Notes under the pieces: model-generated
Databases searched by the model: none
What the model was told of the DNA's origin: nothing
The model's input: the letters and a program-made list of their open reading frames with translations, nothing else
Made by a program: the position numbers and the translations under genes
In this document: positions 6,272-14,301 of the stretch, piece by piece
How positions within the stretch are numbered: position 1 is the stretch's first letter
How the letters are laid out: every line of letters begins with the position of its first letter
Source: Nitrososphaerales archaeon TH5895
GTDB taxonomy: Archaea > Thermoproteota > Nitrososphaeria > Nitrososphaerales > Nitrososphaeraceae
Assembly (NCBI GenBank): GCA_014523695.1
Contig: JAATVS010000331.1
Coordinates: 1-17,996, forward strand
Direction: 5' to 3'
Length of the DNA stretch: 17,996 nucleotides

Positions 6272-7507
6272 TTGGTCGACTTATCTCCTAGCTACGCTAT
6301 TCTTCCCTTATTACTTTTAGTAGCCTTGGTACTCTTACTGGATATCGTAGACTTCAAAGGTATTTTATTTGTTTTTGCCACTACAAACGTAAATGCTTCT
6401 TATGGATCCCCTTCATTTCCCAATCAAGAAATTATAGATCCAAAACTCGACTGGATAAACATGAACACTAGAGAATTAACAAAAGATGGTGATCGTTCAA
6501 CAGATATTGAATCAATTGACTATCATAGTGATCGAAAAACATTAAATGCTATACTTTGGCTCTATTTTCCTTTTAAACCTACTCCCTCCCCTCTTTATGA
6601 AGATGTAAATTATGGTATGTATATCAATTCAGATTTTAATGATAATACCGGATTTGGTGGTATTGATTATAAAGTTGAGATTAGTTGGAACAACCAAGGC
6701 AAGAACTGGACCAAAGTAGTGGAAAAATGGTCACATTTTGGTGGGATCAAAGTATTAGATAATAAAACAATTCCATATACAGACTTCGCCGCTAGAGAAG
6801 GAACAGGAGGACGTTACGTTTCATTGACTGCGGATCTGGATGCCTTGCTTTCACCGCAGAAATACAAAGTAGTATTTTACGGTGAATTTAAGAAAAAGGA
6901 TGATGGTATCCTTAAAATTGACTTTACGAGAATGGTTGCAATCCCTCCACTTGAGCTTTCTATAGCTACAACACCTAATTCTGTTGAACTGAGGAAAGGC
7001 GAGACCAAAACGATTGAAGTTAAGGTAAGTACAGCTCAGGGGTATGAGCCTATAGTCAATCTCAGCGCTACAAGTCAGTCAGATGACATTTTTCTTGATT
7101 TTACACAAAATAATACGTCGCTTGTTCCTACGTCGGAATTACGCATTCCTTCTTATGGCGTAGCCACTATACCTCTGACCATAACATCCGCTGAAGATGC
7201 TGCAATAGGTCCTAAGACATTATTTATTTTTGCAAATTCATCATTTCCTCCAGAAGAACTCATCACTGCTAGATCGCCTGCCACTAACTTTCTGCCATCT
7301 TCTGTGAGGCCAGTTGAGAATATATTTACAGATTCGACTTTGCTTTTGACTTTGCAGGAGCCATTGACGCCCGTAGATTATATAGGCGAATTCTGGAGCA
7401 AAGTTGGAGCACCTATTTCATTTGTCACTGGAATATTGGCAGGCTCAATCCCATGGATATTTACTAGGTTCAAGAATATTCGGAAAAGAAGTAAGGCCCC
7501 AATATAA
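6272..7507 (+). CDS. Membrane-anchored surface protein with NEW3-like domain
   Basis: A 411-residue protein. Residues 8-36 form an N-terminal signal/anchor helix (AILPLLLLVALVLLLDI). A beta-rich extracellular part follows. Residues about 230-335 (LSIATTPNSVELRKGETKTI, then SYGVATIPLTITSAEDA) have the look of a NEW3/alpha-galactosidase-associated Ig-like domain: N-x-V-x-L-x-x-G-E-T-x-x-I-x-V-x-V followed by a closing A-x-x-G-x-x-x-L strand. Residues 380-400 form a C-terminal transmembrane helix followed by a basic KNIRKRSK tail, so the protein is anchored with its bulk outside. Start is TTG at 6272-6274, supported by AGAAGGA 7-8 bases upstream. It converges with the DDSSP-repeat gene, 79 bp apart. 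Function unknown; probably cell-surface adhesion or envelope. Confidence 0.85.
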   Translation: MVDLSPSYAILPLLLLVALVLLLDIVDFKGILFVFATTNVNASYGSPSFPNQEIIDPKLDWINMNTRELTKDGDRSTDIESIDYHSDRKTLNAILWLYFPFKPTPSPLYEDVNYGMYINSDFNDNTGFGGIDYKVEISWNNQGKNWTKVVEKWSHFGGIKVLDNKTIPYTDFAAREGTGGRYVSLTADLDALLSPQKYKVVFYGEFKKKDDGILKIDFTRMVAIPPLELSIATTPNSVELRKGETKTIEVKVSTAQGYEPIVNLSATSQSDDIFLDFTQNNTSLVPTSELRIPSYGVATIPLTITSAEDAAIGPKTLFIFANSSFPPEELITARSPATNFLPSSVRPVENIFTDSTLLLTLQEPLTPVDYIGEFWSKVGAPISFVTGILAGSIPWIFTRFKNIRKRSKAPI

Positions 7508-7586
7508 GAAATTTAATTAAACCAACTAGTTCGGTACAAAACAGCCTTAGTCGTGGAAGTGCATGACTATACCCAATAAGGTATTC

Positions 7587-8402
7587 TCAAATGGGAAGTA
7601 TTTTTTCCAGGACTTCTCTATCCGGTACACTGACCTTCGACAAGAATTCATTGAACTTACTTTCGCCAAGCCTTTCTTTTACCACCACTAGATCATTTGC
7701 AGGGATATTTGTGAGCACTTTCCCAAGATCAGATGGAGCTAAAAAGCTTAATGCTAACATTAAATCATTGTCAGAAAGCTCAGTGAAAGGATATTCTGCA
7801 ATTTGAAGTGGAGTAAGGGAACTTAGCTCTAACGCGATATCTTCTGAATTATGGTGGAATCTGTCACTATCAGGCTGACTATATACATTCTGAGACGTTC
7901 CTAATTCTGCAGAAATACTTCCAGAAGCCATTTCGGAAGTTTCTATCAGATCTGAGGGGTCTGAGGGTATAAAACCTGTGGGGTCTGAAGGCTCTGCCGG
8001 CATAGCTGATAGAGCACCAGGGGATGAAGCCGCACCTGCACTTCCAGATTGAGCTAAATCGCTAGCGCTTGGAACCTCTCTACATTCACCATCTATTAAT
8101 TCCTTATTTCCACTGCACTCAACAGCTGGATCGTCAGGAGCATCTTCGCTACTAGATGGACTTGAGTCATCAGGACTTGAGTCATCAGGACTTGAGTCAT
8201 CAGGACTTGAGTCATCAGGACTTGAGTCATCAGAAGCCTCCTCACTATTTCCTGCAGAGTCTCCAGAGTCATTACCCGAAGTAGCAAATACTTTCATGAT
8301 TCCGTTTTGATCCCCTATATATACTAAATCATAGCTTAACGTAAATAAACCATACAAGATTATCAAACAGATCAAAAAGGAAGTAGTCATTTTTGATATC
8401 AT
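7587..8402 (-). CDS. Secreted/anchored acidic DDSSP-repeat protein
   Basis: A 271-residue protein. Residues 5-28 form a signal or anchor helix (MTTSFLICLIILYGLF). Residues about 58-82 are five exact DDSSP pentapeptides within a longer Asp/Ser-rich linker. CSGNKELIDGEC (about 96-107) is a short Cys-x10-Cys loop common in archaeal surface proteins. The C-terminal 90 residues form a helical domain with repeated L-x-P/x-D-L-x-x-x-L units (TPLQIAEYPFTELSDNDLML, LAPSDLGKVLTNIPANDL), resembling MgtE-N-type or HEAT-like helical hairpins; the match is structural in flavour only. The gene is intact with an ATG start. It sits between two other surface-protein genes, suggesting an envelope role. Confidence 0.8.
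   Translation of the reverse strand: MISKMTTSFLICLIILYGLFTLSYDLVYIGDQNGIMKVFATSGNDSGDSAGNSEEASDDSSPDDSSPDDSSPDDSSPDDSSPSSSEDAPDDPAVECSGNKELIDGECREVPSASDLAQSGSAGAASSPGALSAMPAEPSDPTGFIPSDPSDLIETSEMASGSISAELGTSQNVYSQPDSDRFHHNSEDIALELSSLTPLQIAEYPFTELSDNDLMLALSFLAPSDLGKVLTNIPANDLVVVKERLGESKFNEFLSKVSVPDREVLEKILPI
8158..8232. repeat. Five 15-bp tandem repeats in the surface gene
   Basis: GGACTTGAGTCATCA is repeated five times without mismatch, encoding DDSSP on the minus strand. Identity of all copies, including third codon positions, indicates recent expansion; copy number should vary between strains. Confidence 0.95.
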
Positions 8403-8549
8403 AAATATACTTAAGAACTGTCGGATATATGACTTTATTCAGTTATTACACAATTTGTTATATTCTAGCTTGATTCATAATAAAGAATAATAATGATTCG
8501 GATTTGAATCGCCCAGCATGAAATGCAAAAATATTGATTATTAGACTAG

Positions 8550-8714
8550 GAAGAGAAAGAGGCTGAAATTATAGACATTATTGTCCTCGAAGTATGGAAT
8601 CTATATCATTATAACCTAACCGGTTCTAGTTCTGGCGGAAATGGAGGAGTTGCCACAGAAGGTATCCAGGGAAGGGATGGAGAGAATAGTTTTGATGATA
8701 TGGTGATATGTTGA
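8550..8714 (+). pseudogene. Unidentified coding fragment, plus strand
   Basis: Open from after a TAG (8547-8549) to TGA 8712-8714, 54 codons with no ATG near the beginning: EEKEAEIIDIIVLEVWNLYH, then GSSSGGNGGVATEGIQGRDG. The Gly/Ser-rich part resembles the low-complexity linkers of surface proteins here. Further coding-like pieces in shifting plus-strand frames continue to about 8960 (for example GYTFMYQDMDLEINYAE near 8830-8880), so 8550-8960 is probably one decayed gene. A minus-strand frame at 8626-8904 is open but has poor composition. Confidence 0.3.
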
Positions 8715-8975
8715 ATCTAGATTTGTAATAATGTTGTAGAATGCTAGTGACAGAAGTACCGTTGGCTCCTTTTTTATAAATTGGGTCCATGGCTAGGGCA
8801 CTTTGGTCTGCTAGCAAGTGATATTGACTGGATATACATTCATGTATCAGGACATGGATCTGGAGATCAACTACGCAGAGTAGTACGCGCAAAATAGATT
8901 GCAAAGCTGCTCCTCTCCGGCAGCACTATATTTGCTTCTAGAAGATAGAATCAATCCATTGTGCCTACATGCTAG

Positions 8976-11360
8976 CTATGGTCCATTAAAACTGAGAGTG
9001 CCATGCTTCAGCAATTGTCGAAGTGTATTGTAAGTATTTGTAATATCCACATTTCTATCCCAATTGGCAGACTGCTTATAGTCATTAGCGCCATAACATT
9101 TTTTCATTAGATTTAATTCATCATTTATAATGGTCGGGATATCAACCCCCGGAATTCGTTCAGTAAACTTAGATATTGCTTTCGGTGGAAATTGCTCGCC
9201 AGGATTAAAATCAACCATATCATATGCCTGCTTTACACCATTTATTTTCTGGCTTATGAAGTGATGTACTGTCCCTGTTAAATGCAACATTCCGTCGGCA
9301 GGCCTACTGATCTCAAAATTTCCAACAGATGAAAGCTGAACACTTCCCACAGTAAGGTCAAAGTCTAGACTGTTGGTATCGAATATGTGTATTGGAACGT
9401 CGAGGGAATAATCCCAAGTATCGCCAAAAGTTCTTGTCTTTCCATCTTTTGCGACTTCATCCAAAATTTTAACAAGACTCTCTCCCTTGGTAGGGCCACT
9501 CATCGTATGTTTGGTTAGGAATCGTTTTTCGTTGGTTGATTCGCCTGTCTGAATTGGTTCAGTAGTCCTCAGCCAATTAATATCCAAGTCTACGTTTGAA
9601 TCGTCTCCGGACAACCATTTCTTCAGTGCGTAAGTAGCATGTTCCAAATCAAAGGTATCATACCATCCAAATATAACTTGTAGTTGTTGTCTTACTTTGT
9701 CTATTGTCCTTTCCTCTTCGGGATTACAAGTTAACTGCAAAGATACGCTCGATTGAGGCAGGGGTAAGCTTTTCAAGCCATGGTTATCTGTAACCTCTAG
9801 ATTGAATTTTAAGGAGATCTTTTCTGGAGGGCTCTGATCTGACGTTACCCTTGTAGGTACTATATTAGGCGATGTAAACGTCGCACGGGATTTAAGAGTT
9901 GGATCTTGGTATTTAATGATATTTACTGGAGGTGCTCCATTAGATTCCTGTTTCCAGTCATAATTTATAATCTCGTCACCCGGATCTGGATCATAACTCT
10001 GATCTCCATCGAGAATAACGCTTTGTCCAATAACTGCAGAATCCTTTGGTATTGATGTAGCTATAGCAATTGGAGGGTGCTTACAAAAGATACTTGAAGT
10101 TATTGGTAATTGGTTTGCTGACATTAATGGAGTCGAAGGTAGCGAAATCGATTCAGTAGCTACAGCATCTTCAGAACATTGAGCCAGAACTACAATATCT
10201 ACATAGGTTAGCCCAGTAGCATCATGAGAATCTCTTACAGTCAGACCAATTCTGATTGTTGTTTCTTCTTCTACTTCAGGAGCAGTAAATTGAATAGTTT
10301 GAGAATTACCGATTATGCCACCTGGAGGATCTATTTGTGACCACTGATATGCTACAATTGAATCATCTGGATCATGACTCTGTGAACCGTCTAATGTTAC
10401 ACTTTCACCTGTATTGACTGGATTAGGTGAAGCTGTCGCAAATGCAAAAGGGGGCTGATTTCCGAGGCATCTTTCACCAAAGCCGGGTACGGTCGTTAAT
10501 GTACGTCCATCTCCACAGATTGGAAAGTTGATGTCCCTATCATCAAGCTCATAACAGCTATCATAGTAAGATGCATGATATCCGGGACTTTGGGATAATC
10601 GAGGGAACACTTTATTAATATTGTACCAGTCGGCGTGAGGTCCTTCACATACATAAATAGGAGGAAAGTTTGCAGGTGTAGGATTCCCTGTTGGATCTCC
10701 ACAAAGTTGTTCACGGGTGAACGAAGAACCTGGTGGAAGTGGGCCTCCTACTACACAAGCATCAAGACTTGGATATACTCCTTGTCCTATTTGGGGGTAA
10801 GTTTCATGCGAGTTGGGATCTAATTCATTTGCAGGTGTTCTGTATCTAGGATAGATCTCTTTTCGAGGGCATGTAGGATCGAATGGGTCTCCATCTGTGT
10901 AATATCCTAGTTCTTGAGAATTGGGTACGATACAAGGTTGAAGAGTAAGCTCTGGAGACTCTATTGACGGTTCAAATCTTGTATCACAGCATTCTCCAGC
11001 ATGATTTAGTATACTTACTTCGTCTGAATTGGAACTGGCGTTAAGGTCATTAAGAGGTGAGCTTATTGTCTCATGAGTAGAATCGTCAAGGGAAGAGTCG
11101 TTCTTAGACAGAACGGGATTTGACGAGTTTTGTGTACTTTCTCCACCTGCGGATATGCTACTTATATCAGAGGGTTCAACATTGTCTGCAGTTCTTGAAG
11201 ACCTATACTTCTCTCTTTGATCTAACAGGTTTTGTGCTCTATCTTGGCTATTTTTTACCATAGCAGAAGAGCTGGGCACTACGGTAAGAATACTTAATGA
11301 TAAGATCGCTAGCAATGTAAGTCTTAGCACTTTATTTGGATTAGCCAATCTGGGTGTCAA
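8976..11360 (-). CDS. Secreted 794-residue protein with two PKD domains
   Basis: Residues 10-33 form a signal peptide (VLRLTLLAILSLSILTVV) with a cleavage-like SSA. Residues 34-120 are a Ser/Asn/Asp linker. Residues 120-300 are Cys- and Pro-rich (GECCD, CGDG, and other paired cysteines), probably disulfide-bonded. PKD-like domain 1 spans about 303-394 (NTGESVTLDGSQSHDPDDSI, then YQWSQ and LTVRDSHDATG). PKD-like domain 2 spans about 429-545 (GQSVILDGDQSYDPDPGDEI, then YDWKQ and LEVTDNHGLKS). A C-terminal domain at 550-794 has no recognisable match. PKD domains typically mediate surface protein or polysaccharide contacts. Start is TTG 11358-11360, directly after an in-frame TAG; the next in-frame Met is at residue 34, after the signal peptide, so TTG is required for export. 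Confidence 0.88.
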   Translation of the reverse strand: MTPRLANPNKVLRLTLLAILSLSILTVVPSSSAMVKNSQDRAQNLLDQREKYRSSRTADNVEPSDISSISAGGESTQNSSNPVLSKNDSSLDDSTHETISSPLNDLNASSNSDEVSILNHAGECCDTRFEPSIESPELTLQPCIVPNSQELGYYTDGDPFDPTCPRKEIYPRYRTPANELDPNSHETYPQIGQGVYPSLDACVVGGPLPPGSSFTREQLCGDPTGNPTPANFPPIYVCEGPHADWYNINKVFPRLSQSPGYHASYYDSCYELDDRDINFPICGDGRTLTTVPGFGERCLGNQPPFAFATASPNPVNTGESVTLDGSQSHDPDDSIVAYQWSQIDPPGGIIGNSQTIQFTAPEVEEETTIRIGLTVRDSHDATGLTYVDIVVLAQCSEDAVATESISLPSTPLMSANQLPITSSIFCKHPPIAIATSIPKDSAVIGQSVILDGDQSYDPDPGDEIINYDWKQESNGAPPVNIIKYQDPTLKSRATFTSPNIVPTRVTSDQSPPEKISLKFNLEVTDNHGLKSLPLPQSSVSLQLTCNPEEERTIDKVRQQLQVIFGWYDTFDLEHATYALKKWLSGDDSNVDLDINWLRTTEPIQTGESTNEKRFLTKHTMSGPTKGESLVKILDEVAKDGKTRTFGDTWDYSLDVPIHIFDTNSLDFDLTVGSVQLSSVGNFEISRPADGMLHLTGTVHHFISQKINGVKQAYDMVDFNPGEQFPPKAISKFTERIPGVDIPTIINDELNLMKKCYGANDYKQSANWDRNVDITNTYNTLRQLLKHGTLSFNGP

Positions 11361-11531
11361 CTAAATTAATATACCAAGGAAATGAGGCAGTTAAAGCAAT
11401 TTTGAAAGACTGTAGAATAGATTTGCGGCCTACATTTAGCATGTGACATTTGTCCATAATTATGATTGCAAAAAAGGACGTTTTAACTAATTCACTAGTC
11501 TATAATAGAGCTTGGCAACTAAACAGCGATA

Positions 11532-11678
11532 TTATTGAATGTTAACTTTAGATTCTTCTTTAAGCGATTGAACTGTAGAATTGGTCTTGCCTAGACATAT
11601 CTTTATTATTTCACAGATTTGGCGTTGCGTCTTACCTCTACTTAGAAGCTGTCTAATTTTACCTCTAACGAATTCTCT
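11532..11678 (-). pseudogene. HTH DNA-binding domain fragment
   Basis: A 48-codon minus-strand stretch without ATG, between TAA (11679-11681) and TAA (11532-11534): REFVRGKIRQLLSRGKTQRQ, then ICEIIKICLGKTNSTVQSLK. The pattern R-x-x-I-R-x-LL-x-x-GKT-x-R-x-I-x-E-I-x-x-x-x-x-x-T-x-S-T-V-x-x-L is a resolvase/sigma-like helix-turn-helix, similar in layout to residues 28-62 of the intact HTH protein at 15486-15962. No N-terminus or partner domain is present, so it is a remnant. Confidence 0.5.
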
Positions 11679-11817
11679 TTATTTTTTGTTCTTAAATGTT
11701 CAATTTATAGCGTTTCAACTATACAGTACCTAATTGACAAGTTGGCAACCTTATAATATTATTGACGTATAAAACCTTTCTTTTCCATGTAACTCTCCCG
11801 TGCCTACCGTTCCAGTT

Positions 11818-11857
11818 AGACGACCAATAACCGGTATCTCAGACGCGCTGGTCGTCT
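11818..11857. other. GC-rich 9-bp hairpin, possible structured RNA
   Basis: AGACGACCA at 11818-11826 pairs perfectly with TGGTCGTCT at 11849-11857; the 22-base loop contains ACCGGT, itself a palindrome. This part is distinctly richer in G+C than its surroundings, which in an AT-rich archaeon can indicate structured RNA. I could not fit it to a tRNA (no T-loop GTTCGA stem in register). Confidence 0.3.
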
Positions 11858-11914
11858 ACCCCCGTAACCTTTGTTCGACAGTGCAACTAATATGCTCATG
11901 GCAAAACAGATAAG

Positions 11915-11988
11915 AGAATATATGACTCATACATATACTGATGTACAGGATTGTTAAAAAGAATATAGGACTCATACATATACTGATG
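11915..11988. repeat. 29-bp direct repeat, 45-bp period
   Basis: Positions 11915-11943 recur at 11960-11988 with one mismatch. The period of 45 bp keeps reading frame, and both copies translate as EY-x-THTYTD on the plus strand, so this may be a duplicated peptide segment of a decayed gene. Confidence 0.85.
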
Positions 11989-12004
11989 GAGTAAGAAGGT
12001 TAAG

Positions 12005-12593
12005 ATGCTGATGAAAATGTTAGAACAAAATCAAGTTATAGATCTCAGTAACTTTCAGACTACAAGGTACAAAATCTTTAGATAATGAATTATCAGCGCA
12101 AAATTATAAAAGCGTGTCATTTTTTGGCATTCCTGTTGAAATAACTGCCCTGTTAGGCAGTGGCATAGTAGCTACCTCAGTCAGCGTTTTAGGCAGCAAG
12201 TGGATTAAATCTCACGATGATCGTGTGGAAATATCAGTTAGAAGATGGACACACCTGTATGTCGAATTTACCATTATACGGGTCTCTAGCAAGTTGTTTG
12301 AGTGCCTTTTCAAGGGAGATCTGGATAAGAAGGAATCGAGTTCAAACGACGTCCTAGACGCATTACGGTTATCATTACTCTGCTTGGGAGAGGGTAATCA
12401 TTAGAATGATCTTCTATAAAGTTCAATAAGAGCTCAAATAAAGAAATCCCGCATAGCCCAGAAACGTTTAGAAAAATTAGCGAGTCAAGTCGACGCTAAA
12501 GGTCTAAAAAACTCGGCCTTATACGGTGTACATAATGAAGTGGCGATAATAGTAACTATAACTAGTAACGGATACTGTAGTAATAACAGATAA
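12005..12593 (+). pseudogene. Decayed gene with membrane anchor, unknown family
   Basis: Three successive plus-strand frames read as one protein. First, 12005-12082 gives MLMKMLEQNQVIDLSNFQ. Second, open from about 12042 to TAG 12402-12404, gives SLDNELSAQNYKSVSFFGIP, a hydrophobic helix EITALLGSGIVATSVSVLGS, then KWIKSHDDRVEI and LFKGDLDKKESSSNDVL. Third, 12420-12593 gives IRAQIKKSRIAQKRLEKLAS then QVDAKGLKNSALYGVHNE. The middle frame can start at GTG 12114 as a 96-residue protein, but coding character extends on both sides. Topology would be a short N-terminus, one membrane span, then a charged helical cytoplasmic domain. It looks inactivated by two or more frameshifts. Confidence 0.4.
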
Positions 12594-12623
12594 GGACAGA
12601 ACAGCCACAAAACAGCATGAAAA

Positions 12624-12788
12624 CTAATTCTTTTTTAGAGAGCTAACATTAAATCCCAACTTCTTTGCTTTGTCAAGACAATATTGCGCGTCACTTCTGC
12701 TTAATTTAATGAGAGCTTGACCTTTGAAAAACCATACTTCAGCAAGGTTAGAATCAATTTTTAGCACACGATCATAGATTAAGATACG
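12624..12788 (-). pseudogene. TPR-repeat protein, C-terminal fragment
   Basis: Minus-strand frame of 54 codons ending at TAG 12624-12626: YDRVLKIDSNLAEVWFFKGQ, then ALIKLSRSDAQYCLDKAKKL and GFNVSSLKKN. This is one tetratricopeptide repeat (W-x-x-KG-x-A-L-x-x-L...A-x-x-x-x-x-KA) preceded by the end of another (YD-x-x-L-x-I-D-x-N-x-A). TPR arrays mediate protein-protein contacts. All upstream repeats are gone; the frame starts right after a TAG (12789-12791), where it meets the nuclease remnant. Confidence 0.65.
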
Positions 12789-13051
12789 CTATTCCCTGGT
12801 CAACTACAGAAAAATTTCTATCCTTTTTTATATTCTATTATAACAAAGGCATTAGATTCATTATTGTAAGCAAGTGTGTCGACCCTGAGCCCGTGAAGTT
12901 CAAATTCTGATTTCACAAGCTGTAGACCAAATATTTGTTGAAGATTTGTCTCTATAATTCTTTGGATTTGTCGCTCAAGGAATAAATGTTCTTCAGACAG
13001 TTCTATAGCTTTATCTTTATCTAAAGAAAATACTTTCAATGGTAATATCAT
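12772..13051 (-). pseudogene. DUF5655-like PD-(D/E)xK domain, frameshifted N-terminus
   Basis: The 77-codon frame reads FLERQIQRIIETNLQQIFGL, then RVDTLAYNNESNAFVIIEYK. The D-T-L-A-Y/F...VIIEYKK core is that of the nuclease-like N-terminal domain found in DUF5655/predicted transport proteins, with D (RVDT) and E-x-K (IEYK) as the catalytic-type residues. After YKKG it hits TAG (12818-12820), but a one-base shift at the A-run continues KDRNFSVVDQGIAYL, exactly what the family has next. Thus one extra A in the homopolymer broke the gene (or is a sequencing error). Beyond GIAYL homology ends in NL-stop (12772-12774), at the junction with the TPR tail. Start: ATG 13049-13051. Confidence 0.7.
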
Positions 13052-13473
13052 CCATCATTATTTTAAATAATTTATGTTTATCTTATTTAGTACGGGTCCT
13101 GTATAATGCCTGTGAGCCGGTGAATTCTAGAAATGTCCGACTCCCAGACATGATTGGATGTAGTACTTTTCGTTTTGTTTTGTGCTGCTGCTATGGTTAC
13201 ATGGTATTTGTGCTCATTAAAGATTAGAAAAGATGCTTCAATATGATGAATATGGAAGTTAGTTTACTATTCTGTAAATAATAGAGATGAAGGAATGCCA
13301 ATAGAATAATGGAAGAGGAGGGGGTATCACAGCAGGAATATGCCATAGATAAGGAATCAGACCTAAACAAGTAATGAAGACAAATTCTATTGTACAGATA
13401 TTTCTGTAACTATGTTATACAAGCTATATTATAAAATAATAAATTTGCACACTTCCTAATTCTAATATCTATA
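13052..13473. other. 420-bp stretch without a supported gene
   Basis: A weak plus-strand frame (13039-13227) is hydrophobic and unconvincing. At 13309-13374 a 21-codon ATG frame reads MEEEGVSQQEYAIDKESDLN; composition is protein-like but it is too short to call. ATGTC...GACAT near 13132-13150 forms a small hairpin. The right end supplies the promoter of the next gene. Confidence 0.5.
13429..13438 (+). promoter_or_regulatory. Possible TATA box of the secreted-protein gene
   Basis: TTATAAAATA lies about 36-45 bp before the ATG at 13474, a plausible archaeal TATA element with a short leader. Judged by position and AT content only. Confidence 0.3.
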
Positions 13474-14115
13474 ATGTGGAATTTTCATCATAATCCAATA
13501 TGTAGGAATCTTCACAGTATATGTTTTCTTATCCTGTCTGTTTTCTTGCTTGTAAATCTAATAGGCATATATACTTCAAGTATAAATGCTTCAAGCGACC
13601 CCTACGATTCAGGGTATGATCACGGCTGTGATGATGCAGGGATACTAGACCCATCTGATAGATACATAAACCAGCCAGAAAAAGGTCCATCTTTCCATAC
13701 TGGTACATTTATGCAAGGATACTATGATGGATACGATGCGTGTACTACTAATACGGAAAATATACCTTTGGCTGAATCAGGAGCATTCAAAATAGATGCA
13801 ACAATCGACTTGGATCGTCAAGCAATCTTGGAAGCGAATGGGAATAACTTAGGTAATGCATGGTTTACAATTAATGGACAGAGATATGGTGAAGGAACCT
13901 ACTATGATACGTTAGATTGGGTGTATGACGACGATGTTGAGATCCGCGGTATAAACACAAATTCTTTATCTAGAGTCTTAGAGCTACCATATTCGTTGGA
14001 AGCAGGCCAGGATATCCAAATATGTCTCAATGATGATAAAGGATATCATCTTTGTAAAACAATTGTAAACTCTGAAGAGAAGAGACCAGAGAGGGTAAAC
14101 TTTACTTATCCGTAG
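13474..14115 (+). CDS. Secreted two-domain protein, thaumarchaeal paralogous family
   Basis: A 213-residue protein. Residues 13-40 form a signal peptide (ICFLILSVFLLVNLIGIYTS) with ASS at the cleavage region. Domain 1 (about 42-91) reads PYDSGYDHGCDDAGILDPSD and SFHTGTFMQGYYDGYDAC, with two cysteines that may pair; this Y-D-x-G-Y-x-H-GC-x-DA module is, from memory, repeated widely in soil thaumarchaeal genomes, function unknown. Domain 2 (about 105-205) reads AILEANGNNLGNAWFTINGQ, DVEIRGINTNSL and ends in CLNDDKGYHLCKTIV, also with a cysteine pair. Domain 2 alone is present as a diverged inverted copy at 16143-16456. ATG start with an AT-rich promoter region. Probably extracellular or envelope-associated. 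Confidence 0.8.
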   Translation: MWNFHHNPICRNLHSICFLILSVFLLVNLIGIYTSSINASSDPYDSGYDHGCDDAGILDPSDRYINQPEKGPSFHTGTFMQGYYDGYDACTTNTENIPLAESGAFKIDATIDLDRQAILEANGNNLGNAWFTINGQRYGEGTYYDTLDWVYDDDVEIRGINTNSLSRVLELPYSLEAGQDIQICLNDDKGYHLCKTIVNSEEKRPERVNFTYP

Positions 14116-14301
14116 TCCTGTAATCAGTCTCATGAAAAATCTTTATTTCATACAACATTACTGCGTTTAACGTTCCATGCCATTAGCATATGGCTTAATG
14201 TCAGAGCATTTCATAAAAACTGATGAAATTATCCTTGATTAGGATCTAGGAATATTTGATGACTTCTACTTAATCAATATTATGGTCGTCATACAACCTA
14301 C

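Larger units (their letters stand above)
11679..12004. other. Gene-poor stretch with hairpin and direct repeat
   Basis: No convincing gene is present. It contains the GC-richer hairpin at 11818-11857, the 29-bp direct repeat at 11915-11988, and a short plus-strand frame 11892-11957 reading MLMAKQIREYMTHTYTDVQD. The IREYMT-x-x motif vaguely recalls the start of a CBS-domain protein, but the frame ends after 21 residues. Confidence 0.5.

Noticed and set aside
7591..7806. Plus-strand 71-codon frame
   Set aside because: Antisense to the C-terminal domain of the DDSSP protein.
8096..8287. Minus-strand 63-codon frame with MLMTQV-type repeats
   Set aside because: A frame-shifted reading of the 15-bp repeat array of the DDSSP gene.
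8626..8904. Minus-strand 92-codon frame
   Set aside because: His/Leu/Gln/Tyr-rich with no domain; plus-strand fragments here have better coding composition. Not excluded, but unsupported.
10496..10823. Frames on both strands within the PKD-protein gene
   Set aside because: Shadows of the 794-residue gene.
11800..11880. Possible tRNA or tRNA fragment
   Set aside because: The GC-rich hairpin suggested it, but there is no acceptor stem, no GTTCGA-type T-loop in register and no D-arm pattern.
13039..13227. Plus-strand 62-codon frame
   Set aside because: It overlaps the start of the nuclease-like gene, shows random hydrophobic and Cys runs, and has no domain.
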